A stretch of DNA of 64,000 nucleotides from an uncultured Lachnospiraceae bacterium. Lineage in GTDB: Bacteria; Bacillota; Clostridia; Lachnospirales; Lachnospiraceae. The stretch is taken from NCBI GenBank assembly GCA_947591245.1, contig CANQCY010000007.1:1-64000 (forward strand). Reading direction: 5' to 3'. Shown in pieces: positions 35,044 to 44,977 of this stretch. Position numbers and translations under genes: made by a program. The notes under the pieces were generated by a model, which saw nothing but the letters and a program-made list of their open reading frames with translations, was not told the DNA's origin and searched no databases. Numbering within the stretch: position 1 is the stretch's first letter; every line of letters starts with the position of its first letter.

Positions 35044-38000
35044 TTATTTGTACAGCTCTACCAATTTCTGGAGATGATCATAGCGTTCTTTCGCCGCTTC
35101 CTCGGACTTTTTGAAGAGGCGCTCCGCCCTCTCCGGGAACGGCTTGATCAGACGCGTATAACGCGCCTCGTTGTTCAGGAAATCCTGATAGGAGCCGTCT
35201 CCCTCTTTGGAGGTCAGCGTAAACGGATTCTTTCCTTCCGCCTTCAACGCCGGATTGAAGCTGAAGAGATTCCAATAACCGGCTTTCACTGCTTTCTTCA
35301 TCTCATCCTGGCAGTGGTTCATTCCGCCTTTGGCAATACCGTGCAGTTCGCAAGGCGCGTATCCGATGATCAGAGAAGGCCCGTTGTAAGCCTCCGCCTC
35401 AGCGATTGCTTTCACAGCCTGCGCCGGATTTGCACCCAGAGCGATTTGCGCTACATACACATAACCATAGCTCATGGCGATCTCAGAAAGGCTCTTCTTG
35501 CCGATCTCCTTTCCGGCAGCGGCAAACTGGCAAACCTCGCCGATGTTGGAAGCCTTGGATGCCTGTCCGCCCGTATTGGAATACATCTCGGTATCGAATA
35601 CCATTACGTTTACGTCCTCACCGGAAGCAAGCACGTGGTCAAGCCCGCCAAATCCGATATCGTAAGCCCATCCGTCGCCACCGAAGATCCATACGGATTT
35701 CTTCGCAAGATACTGTTTCTTTTCAAGAATTTCTTTGGAAAGCTCACAGCCCGCAGCCGCGCACTTCTCAATCTCCGCGATAAGCGCTTTCGCAGCCGGA
35801 GCGTTTTCTTTCGTGTTGTCCTTTGTCTCAAGGAATTTATCTACAGCGGCTTTCAACTCAGCCGAAGCCTTGTCGGAAGCGGCAAGCTCTTCTACTTTTT
35901 GGATCGTCTGCTCGCGGATCACCTTCTGTCCGATATGCATACCGAGGCCATGCTCTGCATTGTCCTCAAACAGGGAGTTTGACCATGCCGGGCCCTGCTT
36001 GGAATCCTTATTTACGGTATACGGCGACGTCGCCGCCGGGCCGCCCCAGATCGAAGAACATCCTGTCGCGTTGGAGATGTACATCTGCTCGCCAAACAGC
36101 TGCGTGATCAGACGCGCATACGACGTCTCCGCACAGCCCGCACAGCTTCCTGAGAACTCGAGAAGCGGCTGATTGTACTGCGATCCAATCGGCGTAGCGT
36201 CTGTAAATACCGGCTTAATGTCTTTCTTGCCTACATTTTCAACAAGATAATCGAATACCGGCTGCTCGTCCGCCTGCGATTCCTGAGGAACCATCTTAAT
36301 CGCGCCCTTATCTGCGGCCGGACATACGGTTATGCACTCGCCGCATCCCATACAGTCAAGAGGAGAAACGCTCATCGTAAATTTCATTCCCTCGCCGGTC
36401 GCATGTTTGGAATCCGCCAGCTTAATCTGTGAAGGCGCCGCAGCCGCCTCTCCCGCATCGAGAATGAACGGACGAATCGTCGCATGGGAACATACAAATG
36501 CACAGCTGTTGCACTGAACGCACGTATTCGGATCCCAAACCGGAACCGTAACGGCTGTTCCGCGCTTTTCATAAGCAGAAGCGCCAAGCTCAAACTGGCC
36601 GTCTGCAATATCCTTAAATGCAGATACCGGAAGGCTGTCGCCATCCATGATGGAAATCGGCTCGAGAAGCTCTTTTACCATCTTCACCACTTCCGGACGT
36701 CCCTTCAGGTCTTTTGCCGGCGCATCCGGCGCCGGATTTTTCCATGAATCCGGAACGTCTACCTTATGAACGGCGTCTACGCCGGCGTCAATTGCCTTGT
36801 AGTTCATCTCAACTACTGCGTCGCCTTTCTTGGAGTACGACTTCTTCGCAGCAGCCTTCATATAATCAACCGCCTCATCGATCGGCATGATGTTGGCCAG
36901 TTTAAAGAAAGCGGACTGGAGAATGGTATTGGTACGTTTGCCCATGCCGATCTCAATCGCCTTGTCAATTGCATTGATCGTATAGAGCTGAACATTATTT
37001 TCAGCTATGTATTTTTTGGACTCTGCCGGCATATGCTTATCCAGTTCCTCATCCGACCACTGGCAGTTAATCATGAAGATTCCGCCCGGTTTCACATCCT
37101 GAACCATCTTGTAGCCTTTTACAACATAAGACGGATTGTGGCACGCCACGAAATCAGCCTGATTGATGTAGTACGGGCTCTTGATCGGTTTGTCGCCAAA
37201 ACGAAGGTGGGAAATGGTAATACCGCCCGTCTTCTTGGAGTCGTACTGGAAATAAGCCTGTATGTATTTATCTGTGTGGTCGCCGATGATCTTCGTGGAG
37301 TTCTTGTTGGCGCCCACTGTTCCGTCTCCGCCAAGGCCCCAGAATTTACACTCAACCGTGCCCTCTGCAGATGTGATCGGAGCCGGTTTTACTTCCGGAA
37401 GGCTCAGATTGGTCACGTCGTCCACAATGCCGATCGTGAAGCGCGTTTTCGGAGCATCCTTCTCCAGCTCTTTGTAGATCGCAAATACGGATGACGGCGG
37501 AGTATCCTTGGAACCAAGTCCGTAACGGCCGCCTGTCAGTATCACATCATTCATGCCGGCCTCGCGGAGAGTTGCAGCCACATCTATGAAGAGCGGCTCG
37601 CCGAGAGCGCCCGGCTCTTTCGTGCGGTCAAGCACGGCAATCTTCTTCGCAGTCTTCGGAATCGCCTTTAAAATATGTTCCGACGACCACGGACGGTACA
37701 GGCGAACCTTAACAAGCCCGACCTTCTCGCCTTTTGCCGTCAGGTAATCAATCACTTCCTCCGCCACGTCGCAGATGGAACCCATTGCAATAATCACTCG
37801 ATCCGCATCCGGCGCCCCGTAATAATTAAAGAGGTTATAATCCGTACCGAGTTTTTCGTTTACCTTCGCCATATATTTTTCTACAACAGCAGGCAGCGCA
37901 TCGTAAACAGAGTTGCACGCCTCGCGGTGCTGGAAGAATACGTCGCCGTTCTCATGAGAACCGCGCATCGCCGGATGCTCCGGATTGAGAGCATGGGCGC

Positions 38001-38610
38001 GGAATTCCTCTACGGCTTTCATATTGCACATTTCTTTCAGATCTTCATAATCCCATTTTTCAATCTTCTGAATCTCATGAGATGTACGGAATCCGTCAAA
38101 GAAATTAATGAAAGGAACTTTTCCTTCCAATGCTGCCAGATGGGCAACCGGACTTAAGTCCATGACTTCCTGCGGATTCGTCTCTGCAAGCATGGCAAAA
38201 CCTGTCTGACGGCATGCATACACGTCGCTGTGGTCTCCGAAAATATTCAGCGACTGCGTCGATACTGTACGCGCCGATACGTCAAATACACAAGGAAGCT
38301 GCTCTGCAGCAATCTTATACATATTCGGGATCATGAGGAGAAGCCCCTGCGAAGCAGTAAACGTCGTGGTAAGCGCGCCGGCTGCCAGAGAACCGTGCAC
38401 GGTACCTGCCGCACCCGCTTCAGACTGCATCTCTACTACCTTTACCGTGTTTCCGAAAATGTTCTTCAATCCGGCGGCAGACCACATATCAACCGTGTCC
38501 GCCATCGGGCTCGAAGGTGTGATGGGATAGATGCCTGCAACTTCAGTGTACGCGTACGCAACGTGAGCTGCAGCTGTATTTCCATCCATGGATTGTTTCG
38601 CTCTAGCCAT
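35044..38610 (-). CDS. nifJ: Pyruvate:ferredoxin (flavodoxin) oxidoreductase
   Basis: 1188 residues, the single-chain form; AGGAGG lies before ATG 38610. It oxidises pyruvate to acetyl-CoA and CO2, reducing ferredoxin, a central step of anaerobic fermentation. Domains in order: pyrimidine-binding domain (AYTEVAGIYPITPSSPMAD), domains II-III, a ferredoxin domain with two 4Fe-4S motifs (CVQCNSCAFVCSH and CMGCGECITVCP), a third cluster with Cys in GSCAGCAETSY, and the TPP-binding GGDGWAYDIGFGGLDHVL with SNTGGQ. All expected cluster ligands seem present. Monocistronic with its own promoter. Confidence 0.97.
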   Translation of the reverse strand: MARAKQSMDGNTAAAHVAYAYTEVAGIYPITPSSPMADTVDMWSAAGLKNIFGNTVKVVEMQSEAGAAGTVHGSLAAGALTTTFTASQGLLLMIPNMYKIAAEQLPCVFDVSARTVSTQSLNIFGDHSDVYACRQTGFAMLAETNPQEVMDLSPVAHLAALEGKVPFINFFDGFRTSHEIQKIEKWDYEDLKEMCNMKAVEEFRAHALNPEHPAMRGSHENGDVFFQHREACNSVYDALPAVVEKYMAKVNEKLGTDYNLFNYYGAPDADRVIIAMGSICDVAEEVIDYLTAKGEKVGLVKVRLYRPWSSEHILKAIPKTAKKIAVLDRTKEPGALGEPLFIDVAATLREAGMNDVILTGGRYGLGSKDTPPSSVFAIYKELEKDAPKTRFTIGIVDDVTNLSLPEVKPAPITSAEGTVECKFWGLGGDGTVGANKNSTKIIGDHTDKYIQAYFQYDSKKTGGITISHLRFGDKPIKSPYYINQADFVACHNPSYVVKGYKMVQDVKPGGIFMINCQWSDEELDKHMPAESKKYIAENNVQLYTINAIDKAIEIGMGKRTNTILQSAFFKLANIMPIDEAVDYMKAAAKKSYSKKGDAVVEMNYKAIDAGVDAVHKVDVPDSWKNPAPDAPAKDLKGRPEVVKMVKELLEPISIMDGDSLPVSAFKDIADGQFELGASAYEKRGTAVTVPVWDPNTCVQCNSCAFVCSHATIRPFILDAGEAAAAPSQIKLADSKHATGEGMKFTMSVSPLDCMGCGECITVCPAADKGAIKMVPQESQADEQPVFDYLVENVGKKDIKPVFTDATPIGSQYNQPLLEFSGSCAGCAETSYARLITQLFGEQMYISNATGCSSIWGGPAATSPYTVNKDSKQGPAWSNSLFEDNAEHGLGMHIGQKVIREQTIQKVEELAASDKASAELKAAVDKFLETKDNTKENAPAAKALIAEIEKCAAAGCELSKEILEKKQYLAKKSVWIFGGDGWAYDIGFGGLDHVLASGEDVNVMVFDTEMYSNTGGQASKASNIGEVCQFAAAGKEIGKKSLSEIAMSYGYVYVAQIALGANPAQAVKAIAEAEAYNGPSLIIGYAPCELHGIAKGGMNHCQDEMKKAVKAGYWNLFSFNPALKAEGKNPFTLTSKEGDGSYQDFLNNEARYTRLIKPFPERAERLFKKSEEAAKERYDHLQKLVELYK

Positions 38611-38652
38611 TTTTATAAAATCCTCCTTATCAAATTATAATCATTAGGTAAT

Positions 38653-38681
38653 ATTTTAGCACTATACCAAAAAAATGTAAA
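38653..38681 (-). promoter_or_regulatory. Promoter of nifJ
   Basis: Minus strand TTTACA (38681-38676), 17 bases, TAAAAT (38658-38653), 42 bases before the start codon. Confidence 0.65.
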
Positions 38682-38764
38682 GGAAAAAAGTAGTATCGTG
38701 TCGGATTTTGCCTTTTCTTGTTTCTCATATGGCCGCAAATGAAAAATAATTTTACCATTTACTA

Positions 38765-38793
38765 TTGACAGCGGGAAATCTTTAGTGTATTAT
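38765..38793 (+). promoter_or_regulatory. Promoter of the gntR-ABC operon
   Basis: TTGACA (38765-38770), 17 bases, TATTAT (38788-38793), followed directly by an inverted repeat. Confidence 0.75.
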
Positions 38794-38794
38794 T

Positions 38795-38820
38795 GTATTA
38801 AATCATCAATACATTAATAC
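38795..38820 (+). promoter_or_regulatory. Inverted-repeat operator of the GntR regulator
   Basis: GTATTAA (38795-38801) and TTAATAC (38814-38820) are exact inverted repeats 12 bases apart, spanning the predicted transcript start of the gntR operon. YtrA-type regulators usually repress their own operon from such a site; the assignment is inferred. Confidence 0.6.
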
Positions 38821-38868
38821 GGTGATACGCTTTCATGCGAAAGCTTTCACGCGAAAGGAGGTTGACAC

Positions 38869-39246
38869 ATGCTATGGGAGTTGCGAACCGACATACCTTT
38901 GTATCTTCAGCTGATTGAGCATATTAAACTGCTCATCCTGTCCGGCGAATATGAACCGGGCGCACAATTTCCTTCCGTCCGGGAGCTCGCCCTGTCCGCC
39001 AATGTAAATCCGAATACGATGCAACGAGCGCTGTCTGAGCTAGAACGGGAAGGCCTTCTCATCAACGAGCGGACAAACGGAAGAAAAATCACAAACGATG
39101 CTTCCATGATCCGGGCAATGAGGGAGGAAATCGCCAGTTCTAAACTCAAGCAGCTGAAAAAGGAGCTGCTGCGCCTCGGTTTCAGCGATGAGGAACAGCT
39201 GGCATTCATTAACTCGCAGTGGAACATATGCGATTCAAACTGTTAA
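38869..39246 (+). CDS. GntR-family transcriptional regulator, YtrA type
   Basis: 125 residues; AAAGGAGG is seven bases before ATG 38869. A winged-helix domain fills most of it: DIPLYLQLIEHIKLLILSGE, then FPSVRELALSANVNPNTMQR, then LEREGLLINERTNGRKIT. The tail is only about 45 residues, too short for a ligand domain, as in YtrA regulators that control ABC operons. It heads a three-gene operon with an ABC ATPase and permease; such regulators respond to cell-wall stress or antibiotics in some species. Confidence 0.9.
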   Translation: MLWELRTDIPLYLQLIEHIKLLILSGEYEPGAQFPSVRELALSANVNPNTMQRALSELEREGLLINERTNGRKITNDASMIRAMREEIASSKLKQLKKELLRLGFSDEEQLAFINSQWNICDSNC

Positions 39247-39293
39247 AACGGAGAATAGCATGCGCGCAAAGCAGCGCAGGAATGGAGATTTTT

Positions 39294-39989
39294 ATGAAAA
39301 TTTTAGAAACGAAAGGACTGTCCAAACGCTTCGGCAGCCAAATGGCGCTTCAAGACGTAAATCTTACGCTTGAATGCGGTAAAGTCGTGGGTCTGCTCGG
39401 TCCAAACGGGAGTGGGAAAACAACTTTTCTGAAACTGTTAAACGGACTCCTTGTTCCGACAAGCGGTTCCATCATTATCGGGGGATATGAACCGGGCATC
39501 GCTACAAAAGCCCACGTCTCCTATCTCCCGGACAGCAATTACTTTCCGAGATGGATGAAGGTAACGGAGCTTCTCGAATACTTCCGCGATTTTTTTGCAG
39601 ACTTTGACCAGAAACGGGCAATCTCCATGCTGGGTTCGCTGAATATCGGCGTCGGCATGAAGCTGTCCCATATGTCGAAGGGCACGCTGGAGAAGGTGCA
39701 GCTCGTCCTCGCCATGAGCCGGAACGCCAATCTTTACTGCCTGGATGAACCGATCGGCGGCGTCGATCCCGCCACCAGGGATTATATTCTAAACACAATT
39801 GTCAGAAACTATCGCGAAAACTCAACCGTTCTTTTATCCACCCATCTCATTACGGATGTGGAAAATATACTGGACGAAGCGATCTTCCTTCAGCATGGCC
39901 AGGTCCGTCTCCATGCCAGCGTAGACGACATAAGGGAAAAAGAGGGTAAATCAATTGACGCATTATTCAGGGAGGTGTTCAAATGTTAA
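39294..39989 (+). CDS. ABC transporter ATP-binding protein
   Basis: 231 residues from ATG 39294 (GGAG six bases before); longer in-frame starts overlap gntR. Walker A is GLLGPNGSGKTT, Walker B is LYCLDEPIGGVD, and the H-loop is LLSTHLI. The signature region reads SHMSKGTLEKVQL, a degenerate LSGGQ seen in YtrB-type exporters. It overlaps the permease by seven bases. The substrate is unknown. Confidence 0.9.
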   Translation: MKILETKGLSKRFGSQMALQDVNLTLECGKVVGLLGPNGSGKTTFLKLLNGLLVPTSGSIIIGGYEPGIATKAHVSYLPDSNYFPRWMKVTELLEYFRDFFADFDQKRAISMLGSLNIGVGMKLSHMSKGTLEKVQLVLAMSRNANLYCLDEPIGGVDPATRDYILNTIVRNYRENSTVLLSTHLITDVENILDEAIFLQHGQVRLHASVDDIREKEGKSIDALFREVFKC

Positions 39990-40741
39990 GAAAAATATTG
40001 AAACATGAATTTAAAGCTACCTATCGCCTTTTCGTTCCGCTTTACATCGTACTTGCCGCACTGACCGGTCTCAGCTTCCTTATATATGCGTTGTTTCATA
40101 AGCAGGAGAGCGTTCTTTCCGTGATCGTTTTCGGACTTACCACGCTTGTCATCATCCTTGGTTACTTTTTTATCCTCATGGCGCCCTACGTCTTTCTGTC
40201 CATGAGGTTTTACCGGACAACGGCCACCAGGGAAGCATACCTGACGTTTACCGTTCCCGCCGATACGAAAACCATTCTGTTCGGCAAATACCTGAACGCC
40301 TTGTTCTGGTCTGTATTGACTTCCGTCCTGTGTTACCTCTCATTTTTTATATTTACCCGCTTCACAGGCGACATACAAGGCGCGTTTGAAATAGACGAAA
40401 ACCGGGCGCTCTTTTTATTGTCCATCCTATTGAGCATCTCGCTTGCGATCCTGACTATTTTTACAGCGATCTCACTGAGCCAGCTCGTACGCGAACACCG
40501 CGTTCTGGCATCCCTCGGTTTTGCAGCCGCCCTGTACACGATACAGCAGATTGTAAGCGTCGTTGTAATGCTTCCGATTATGCTCAAAAGGCCGGACCAC
40601 GGCGTCGCATTAGGAATGCACCCCGACTTTTCAGGCGAACAACTCATTTTCCTGATCTCGTTTGCTATCAGCATTGTATTCAGCATAGCATATTTTCTCA
40701 TTTCCAACTACATGTTGAAAAAGAAGCTGAATCTTCTGTAA
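39983..40741 (+). CDS. ABC transporter permease
   Basis: 252 residues, about six membrane helices (for example FVPLYIVLAALTGLSFLIYAL and VIVFGLTTLVIILGYFFILM). No ligand motif. The gene overlaps the ATPase gene and closes the gntR operon. A homodimer of this permease with two ATPases would make a full exporter; lipid, bacitracin-like or peptide substrates are possible. Confidence 0.85.
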   Translation: MLRKILKHEFKATYRLFVPLYIVLAALTGLSFLIYALFHKQESVLSVIVFGLTTLVIILGYFFILMAPYVFLSMRFYRTTATREAYLTFTVPADTKTILFGKYLNALFWSVLTSVLCYLSFFIFTRFTGDIQGAFEIDENRALFLLSILLSISLAILTIFTAISLSQLVREHRVLASLGFAAALYTIQQIVSVVVMLPIMLKRPDHGVALGMHPDFSGEQLIFLISFAISIVFSIAYFLISNYMLKKKLNLL

Positions 40742-40756
40742 ACAAAACGAAGGACC

Positions 40757-40795
40757 CCTCAGATTTCATTTTTTGAAATCTGAGAGGTTCTTTTC
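40757..40795. terminator. Terminator between the ABC operon and the transglutaminase gene
   Basis: CTCAGATTTCA (40758-40768) and TGAAATCTGAG (40774-40784) pair perfectly around five T; TTCTTTT follows on the plus strand. The stop codon of the convergent minus-strand gene lies in the stem. Confidence 0.8.
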
Positions 40796-42171
40796 GCCTT
40801 TCGGCCCCACGCATGATCCCTCCGCATCTGTTTCGCCGTCTTCAGAAAATAAGTATAATATGGTTTTGTGTTCGTATTCTTTCCATTAACGATCGGATCA
40901 TCGAACGTGACGTCTACATACAGCCATTTCCCGCCAGTCTTTACCATATTCCACGCATGGCCCGTCCCATTGCACTTTCCGATCACGATCTCGCACGGAA
41001 TCCCGAGCCGGTTCAGAATCTTTTTCATCGCCTTGGAATACCCGTCGCACACTGCGATCCCTCTCAAAAGCGCTCCCTGCGACGTATGGGATATTTTCGG
41101 CACCTCGCCCCGCAAAAAGCCGTCATAATCGTACTTTACATTCCGTATGAGCCAGTCATGCACGGCTTTTATTTTTTCGCGCGTACTCATTCCCTTCTTA
41201 ATCGTCGTGCGGATCACCTGCTCAATCCTTTTGTCTTCTGATTTTTCCGACACATGGACGGTCAGGCGGTACGCCCTGCCGCCCGCTGCCGCCGTAATCT
41301 TTGCCTTTCCCTTTTTCAGGCATTTTATTTTTCCCGCAGAAGAAACGGATACGACCGATTTCGCCGACGACCTCCACTTCACTATGCCCGCTGCGTTATA
41401 CAAAACGAGCTTTTCGCTGTCTCCAGCAAGAAGATGTACCTGGCTCTGTCCGAACGTCGGACGGTCTGAGGCAAATGTCCGTATGCCCTCCCTTACGGCA
41501 TATTTCCATGCATTCGAGTTTTTCGGAGCCACGATATTCTGCAGCTTACTGCATTTGCAGATCATTTTATTCCCGAGCGGTTTGCTCTTTCCCGCAAAAA
41601 CGATGCATTTTAACCGCCCGCAGTTATAAAAAGCATAGTCGGCGACCGACTTGACGCTTGACGGAACTACAATTTTTTCTACTTTATTATTGTTATAAAA
41701 CGCTCCCTGTGAAATATGGGCGACGCCATCCGGTATGGTAACCGCCTTATCATTGCCATGATAGTTCATCAAACGTCCCGCCAGAATATCAAAATCCGAA
41801 TCTTCCATCTCTGTTTTTTCCGACGCCAGCCCTGATCCGCCTCCGTCCGGTTCCAGCCCCGAGGCAGCCCCGCCGGTTTCCGCGCCGCCATACTCATAAA
41901 CCCTGAGTACGATCGTATGAATCTGCTCCGGTATTTTGTCGCTGCCGTACGCCTGATGAAGCAGATCCGCAATACTCTGCGCATCATCCTCGTCCATCAG
42001 GCGGCGAACCTCCTCATAAAGCTGCTCGCTCATCAAATACGAATACTGGTTGTCCAAAATCAAATAGTATTCTTTTGCAGCGGCCGCCTCTGCCGCCACG
42101 CCCGCGAGGCATGAAACAAACAGCGCCAACGCGAGGTAAATCGCCCCTATATGTCTCCAGACGCATCGCAC
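40759..42171 (-). CDS. Secreted transglutaminase-like protein with BspA-LRR and Ig-like domains
   Basis: 470 residues. The start is GTG 42171, with AAAGGAG ten bases upstream. Signal peptide (about 1-31), an alpha-helical region, then a short BspA-type leucine-rich repeat set (about 130-225, VTIPDGVAHISQGAFYNN and IVVPSSVKSVADYAFYNC). A lysine-rich BIG2-like domain (230-310) is followed by a transglutaminase core with the triad Cys375 (GIAVCDGYSKAM), His405 (GHAWNM) and Asp420 (YVDVTFDDP). Bacterial members act as proteases or crosslinkers at the envelope; which applies is unknown. Downstream of a PBP gene by 15 bases, consistent with a wall role. Confidence 0.87.
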   Translation of the reverse strand: MRCVWRHIGAIYLALALFVSCLAGVAAEAAAAKEYYLILDNQYSYLMSEQLYEEVRRLMDEDDAQSIADLLHQAYGSDKIPEQIHTIVLRVYEYGGAETGGAASGLEPDGGGSGLASEKTEMEDSDFDILAGRLMNYHGNDKAVTIPDGVAHISQGAFYNNNKVEKIVVPSSVKSVADYAFYNCGRLKCIVFAGKSKPLGNKMICKCSKLQNIVAPKNSNAWKYAVREGIRTFASDRPTFGQSQVHLLAGDSEKLVLYNAAGIVKWRSSAKSVVSVSSAGKIKCLKKGKAKITAAAGGRAYRLTVHVSEKSEDKRIEQVIRTTIKKGMSTREKIKAVHDWLIRNVKYDYDGFLRGEVPKISHTSQGALLRGIAVCDGYSKAMKKILNRLGIPCEIVIGKCNGTGHAWNMVKTGGKWLYVDVTFDDPIVNGKNTNTKPYYTYFLKTAKQMRRDHAWGRKAKRTSQISKNEI

Positions 42172-42186
42172 CCGAAACCATCTCCT

Positions 42187-43689
42187 TTATTCAAAATATA
42201 CATCGAAAATTTTCTTTGCCGCCGGCACCGCATAAGCGCTTCCCGTTCCCGCGCCCTCGAATATAATACTGACGGCAATGCTTTTTCCGTTTTTCTGCGC
42301 ATATCCGACGAACCATGCATGGGAATCCGACGATCCCTCTTTAAACTGCGCCGAGCCGGTTTTTCCGCCCGCCCGGTAACGCGCCGTGTTAAGGGCAGAA
42401 GCCGTTCCGCTCTGTACCGCCTCCCTCATATACTGCATAAGCTGTTCCGCCTCGCTTTTCTTGAGTGGAGAAGCAGCTTCCGACGGTTCCCGACGGTTCA
42501 CCGCACTGCCATATATATTCTCGACATGATCTACTAAGTACGGCTTCATCAATGTTCCGCCGTTTACGGCGGCAGACACGAGAAAGATATTTTGAAGCGG
42601 CGTCGTAAGAGTAGCCCCCTGCCCGATCGCCGCCTGCATCACATCCCCCGGATCCATTTCCTTTACGGCGAAAGCGGATGCGTTCTGCTCGAACCGTTCA
42701 ACCGGAAGTATGCGGTTATAATAAAATGACTGGCATAACTTCGTCCATTTATCTTCGTCGAGTTCGGTTCCGATCATGGCGAAAGCGGAGTTGCAGGATT
42801 TGGCAAAGGCGGAGGACAGCGTCAGTTTTCCATGCACCGCGTTTCCGTAACAGTTAATCGCATCTTTGCCTTTCCCGATCTTACCCTTGCATGTATATTG
42901 GAATTTTTCGTATTTGTCGTTTTCGCGCATATATTCCAAAAGGGTGTAGAGCTTAAACGTCGATCCCGGGGGATACAGCCCCTGCGTTGCGCGGTTATAC
43001 AGCGCCGAATCGCCGGATGCGCCGTCGCCTGCCTGTTCTGTCAGCTTGTCCCACATGGCGTCAATGCTGTTTGGATCGTATGTCGGTTTGGACACCATGG
43101 CCAAAATCTTTCCCGTTTCCGGTTCCATTGCAACAACGGCGCCGCGGTAGTTTCCCAGCGCATTGCTGGCAGTCTGGGTGAGTTTTACATTCAACGTCGT
43201 CACAATATTATTTCCGGGATTCTTTTCTCCCTTCAGCTCATTGATCAGACCGGTCAGCGGACTGACGCCCGACGTAAGCATCGTATAGCTTTCAGAGGCT
43301 TCCAGCCCCGTCATCCCATGGGAGGTGCGTCCGACCGCATGGGCAAATAGCCCGTCATACGGATACTGCCTGGTCTCCCTTCCTTTTTTATCCGTAACCG
43401 TCTGCGCCAGTACGACCTTCTCGTCCGACAAAATGCTCCCTTTCGTAACTCTCTCCGCCAGAAGCTCCTGGCGCTTATTATTCGGATTGTTTAAAATACG
43501 GTCCGTATCACCGGACAAAAACCAGATCACATCCCCCGCCATAAAGACAAACAGGAACATGAATATATAAGTCACGGCCGCCATTTCCCGGTTCATACGC
43601 TTACGCTTTTTTATGTCTGCCTTATCTTCCGGCTTTCTTTCCTCCACCTTTCTCTTCTTCCTTTTCAAGATGCTCCACCTCCCTTTCAT
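42187..43689 (-). CDS. Penicillin-binding protein (transpeptidase), FtsI/PBP2 type
   Basis: 500 residues counted from ATG 43689; a TTG at 43668 is better placed for GGGAGGTGGAG and may be the true start. A basic cytoplasmic N-terminus, one membrane helix (about 36-58), a small dimerisation region, then the transpeptidase domain. Active-site motifs are complete: Ser243-x-x-Lys246 in PPGSTFKL, Ser298-Cys-Asn300 in AKSCNSAF and Lys443-Thr-Gly in GGKTGSAQ. It overlaps the ftsW/rodA gene by 68 bases, so the pair likely forms a SEDS polymerase-transpeptidase unit for division or elongation. Confidence 0.92.
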   Translation of the reverse strand: MKGRWSILKRKKRKVEERKPEDKADIKKRKRMNREMAAVTYIFMFLFVFMAGDVIWFLSGDTDRILNNPNNKRQELLAERVTKGSILSDEKVVLAQTVTDKKGRETRQYPYDGLFAHAVGRTSHGMTGLEASESYTMLTSGVSPLTGLINELKGEKNPGNNIVTTLNVKLTQTASNALGNYRGAVVAMEPETGKILAMVSKPTYDPNSIDAMWDKLTEQAGDGASGDSALYNRATQGLYPPGSTFKLYTLLEYMRENDKYEKFQYTCKGKIGKGKDAINCYGNAVHGKLTLSSAFAKSCNSAFAMIGTELDEDKWTKLCQSFYYNRILPVERFEQNASAFAVKEMDPGDVMQAAIGQGATLTTPLQNIFLVSAAVNGGTLMKPYLVDHVENIYGSAVNRREPSEAASPLKKSEAEQLMQYMREAVQSGTASALNTARYRAGGKTGSAQFKEGSSDSHAWFVGYAQKNGKSIAVSIIFEGAGTGSAYAVPAAKKIFDVYFE

Positions 43690-44977
43690 TCAGCACATAC
43701 ATCCCCTGTATCACGCTAAAAATAATAATCGTGGTCATGACCGAGCTCCCTCCGTAGCTGATCAGCGGCAAGGTGACGCCCGTAGACGGAATAAATTTCG
43801 TCACGCCCCCTACGCACAAGAACACCTGAAAAATAAAAACAACGCTGAGTCCAAACGCCGTGAGCTTGTAAAACTGCCGTTTCATTTTCATCGCAATGTT
43901 GACAAACATAATATAACTGCTCAAATATACCATAATCAGGCAGATCGCAAACACGCCGCCGAGTTCTTCTGAAATGGCGGCAAAAATGAAATCGCTCTCC
44001 ACCACGGGAACGCTGTTCGGCAGGCCCTTCCCGAGACCCATGCCGATAAAGCCGCCGCTGCCGATCGCAAACAGCGAGCGGGCGATCTGGTAGCCTTCGT
44101 CATTGATTCTCCCCCACGGATCCCGCCACGCATATACGCGGGTTCTCACATGGGAAAACAGGCGATAGGCAACTATTGCCGCCAGCGCGCCGCCCCCGAG
44201 CCCCGCCCCCAAATATATTACATTCGCAGTGGCGACATAGAGTACAAACAGATACGTCACAAAATAGATCAGCGCCGCCCCCAAATCTTTTTCCGCGACA
44301 AGTATGGCCACATGTACTGCCGCCACGCATGTAATCAGGACAATATGTTTGAATTTCGTGCTTTTCGCCAGCAGCGACGACATAAAGAATACATATAATA
44401 TCTTAACAAATTCCGAGGGCTGGATGGATACGCTGCCGATTTGTATCCAATTCCTGGAACCGTATTTTTCAACCCCGATCACAAACACGAGCAGAAGAAA
44501 CAGGATTCCCAGCAGCGCGTACTGCCAGCCAAACCGTTCGATCCATTTGAATTTCTCGATCAGAAGCGGTACAAAAATACACGCCGCTATCGCTGCCGAC
44601 GCAAGTATGATCTGATGGATGGCGTACCGGGACGACAGCCTTCCCAGCATAACAAATCCAACCATCATGCACATCATCATATTATTCAGAACCAGCTTTG
44701 ACAGCCCTTTGTAACAGACCTGATATACTTTAATAAATACGAAATAAAACGCCAGCTCCGCCGCCCACAAAAACACATATGTCAGAGACTTATTTTCCAT
44801 GATCAGCAGCGCGCTCATTACCCCGTGAATAAGTACGGTAAGCGTTCTCTGTGCGGCAAATACCCGATTCTGCCTGTCCTTATTTTTCCCGACAAAGGCA
44901 CGGAACGAATAAAACGTATAGAGAGCGAATAACAATATTATTACATAGCGGGATATTTCTACGATAAAAAGTTCCAT
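43622..44977 (-). CDS. SEDS peptidoglycan glycosyltransferase, FtsW/RodA family
   Basis: 451 residues with about ten membrane helices. It polymerises lipid II. Conserved features: GSRNWIQIGSVSIQPSEFVKI, LAVAEKDLGAALIYFVTYL-like segment (VAEKDLGAAL, with the catalytic Asp), the QIARSLFAIGSGGFIGMGLGKG loop and TGVTLPLISYGGSSV near the end. The C-terminal tail is charged (KEEEKGGGKKAGR). It overlaps the U32 gene by 19 bases and the PBP gene by 68. Whether it acts in septation or elongation is not decided by the sequence; the nearby zapA hints at division. Confidence 0.92.
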   Translation of the reverse strand: MELFIVEISRYVIILLFALYTFYSFRAFVGKNKDRQNRVFAAQRTLTVLIHGVMSALLIMENKSLTYVFLWAAELAFYFVFIKVYQVCYKGLSKLVLNNMMMCMMVGFVMLGRLSSRYAIHQIILASAAIAACIFVPLLIEKFKWIERFGWQYALLGILFLLLVFVIGVEKYGSRNWIQIGSVSIQPSEFVKILYVFFMSSLLAKSTKFKHIVLITCVAAVHVAILVAEKDLGAALIYFVTYLFVLYVATANVIYLGAGLGGGALAAIVAYRLFSHVRTRVYAWRDPWGRINDEGYQIARSLFAIGSGGFIGMGLGKGLPNSVPVVESDFIFAAISEELGGVFAICLIMVYLSSYIMFVNIAMKMKRQFYKLTAFGLSVVFIFQVFLCVGGVTKFIPSTGVTLPLISYGGSSVMTTIIIFSVIQGMYVLNEREVEHLEKEEEKGGGKKAGR

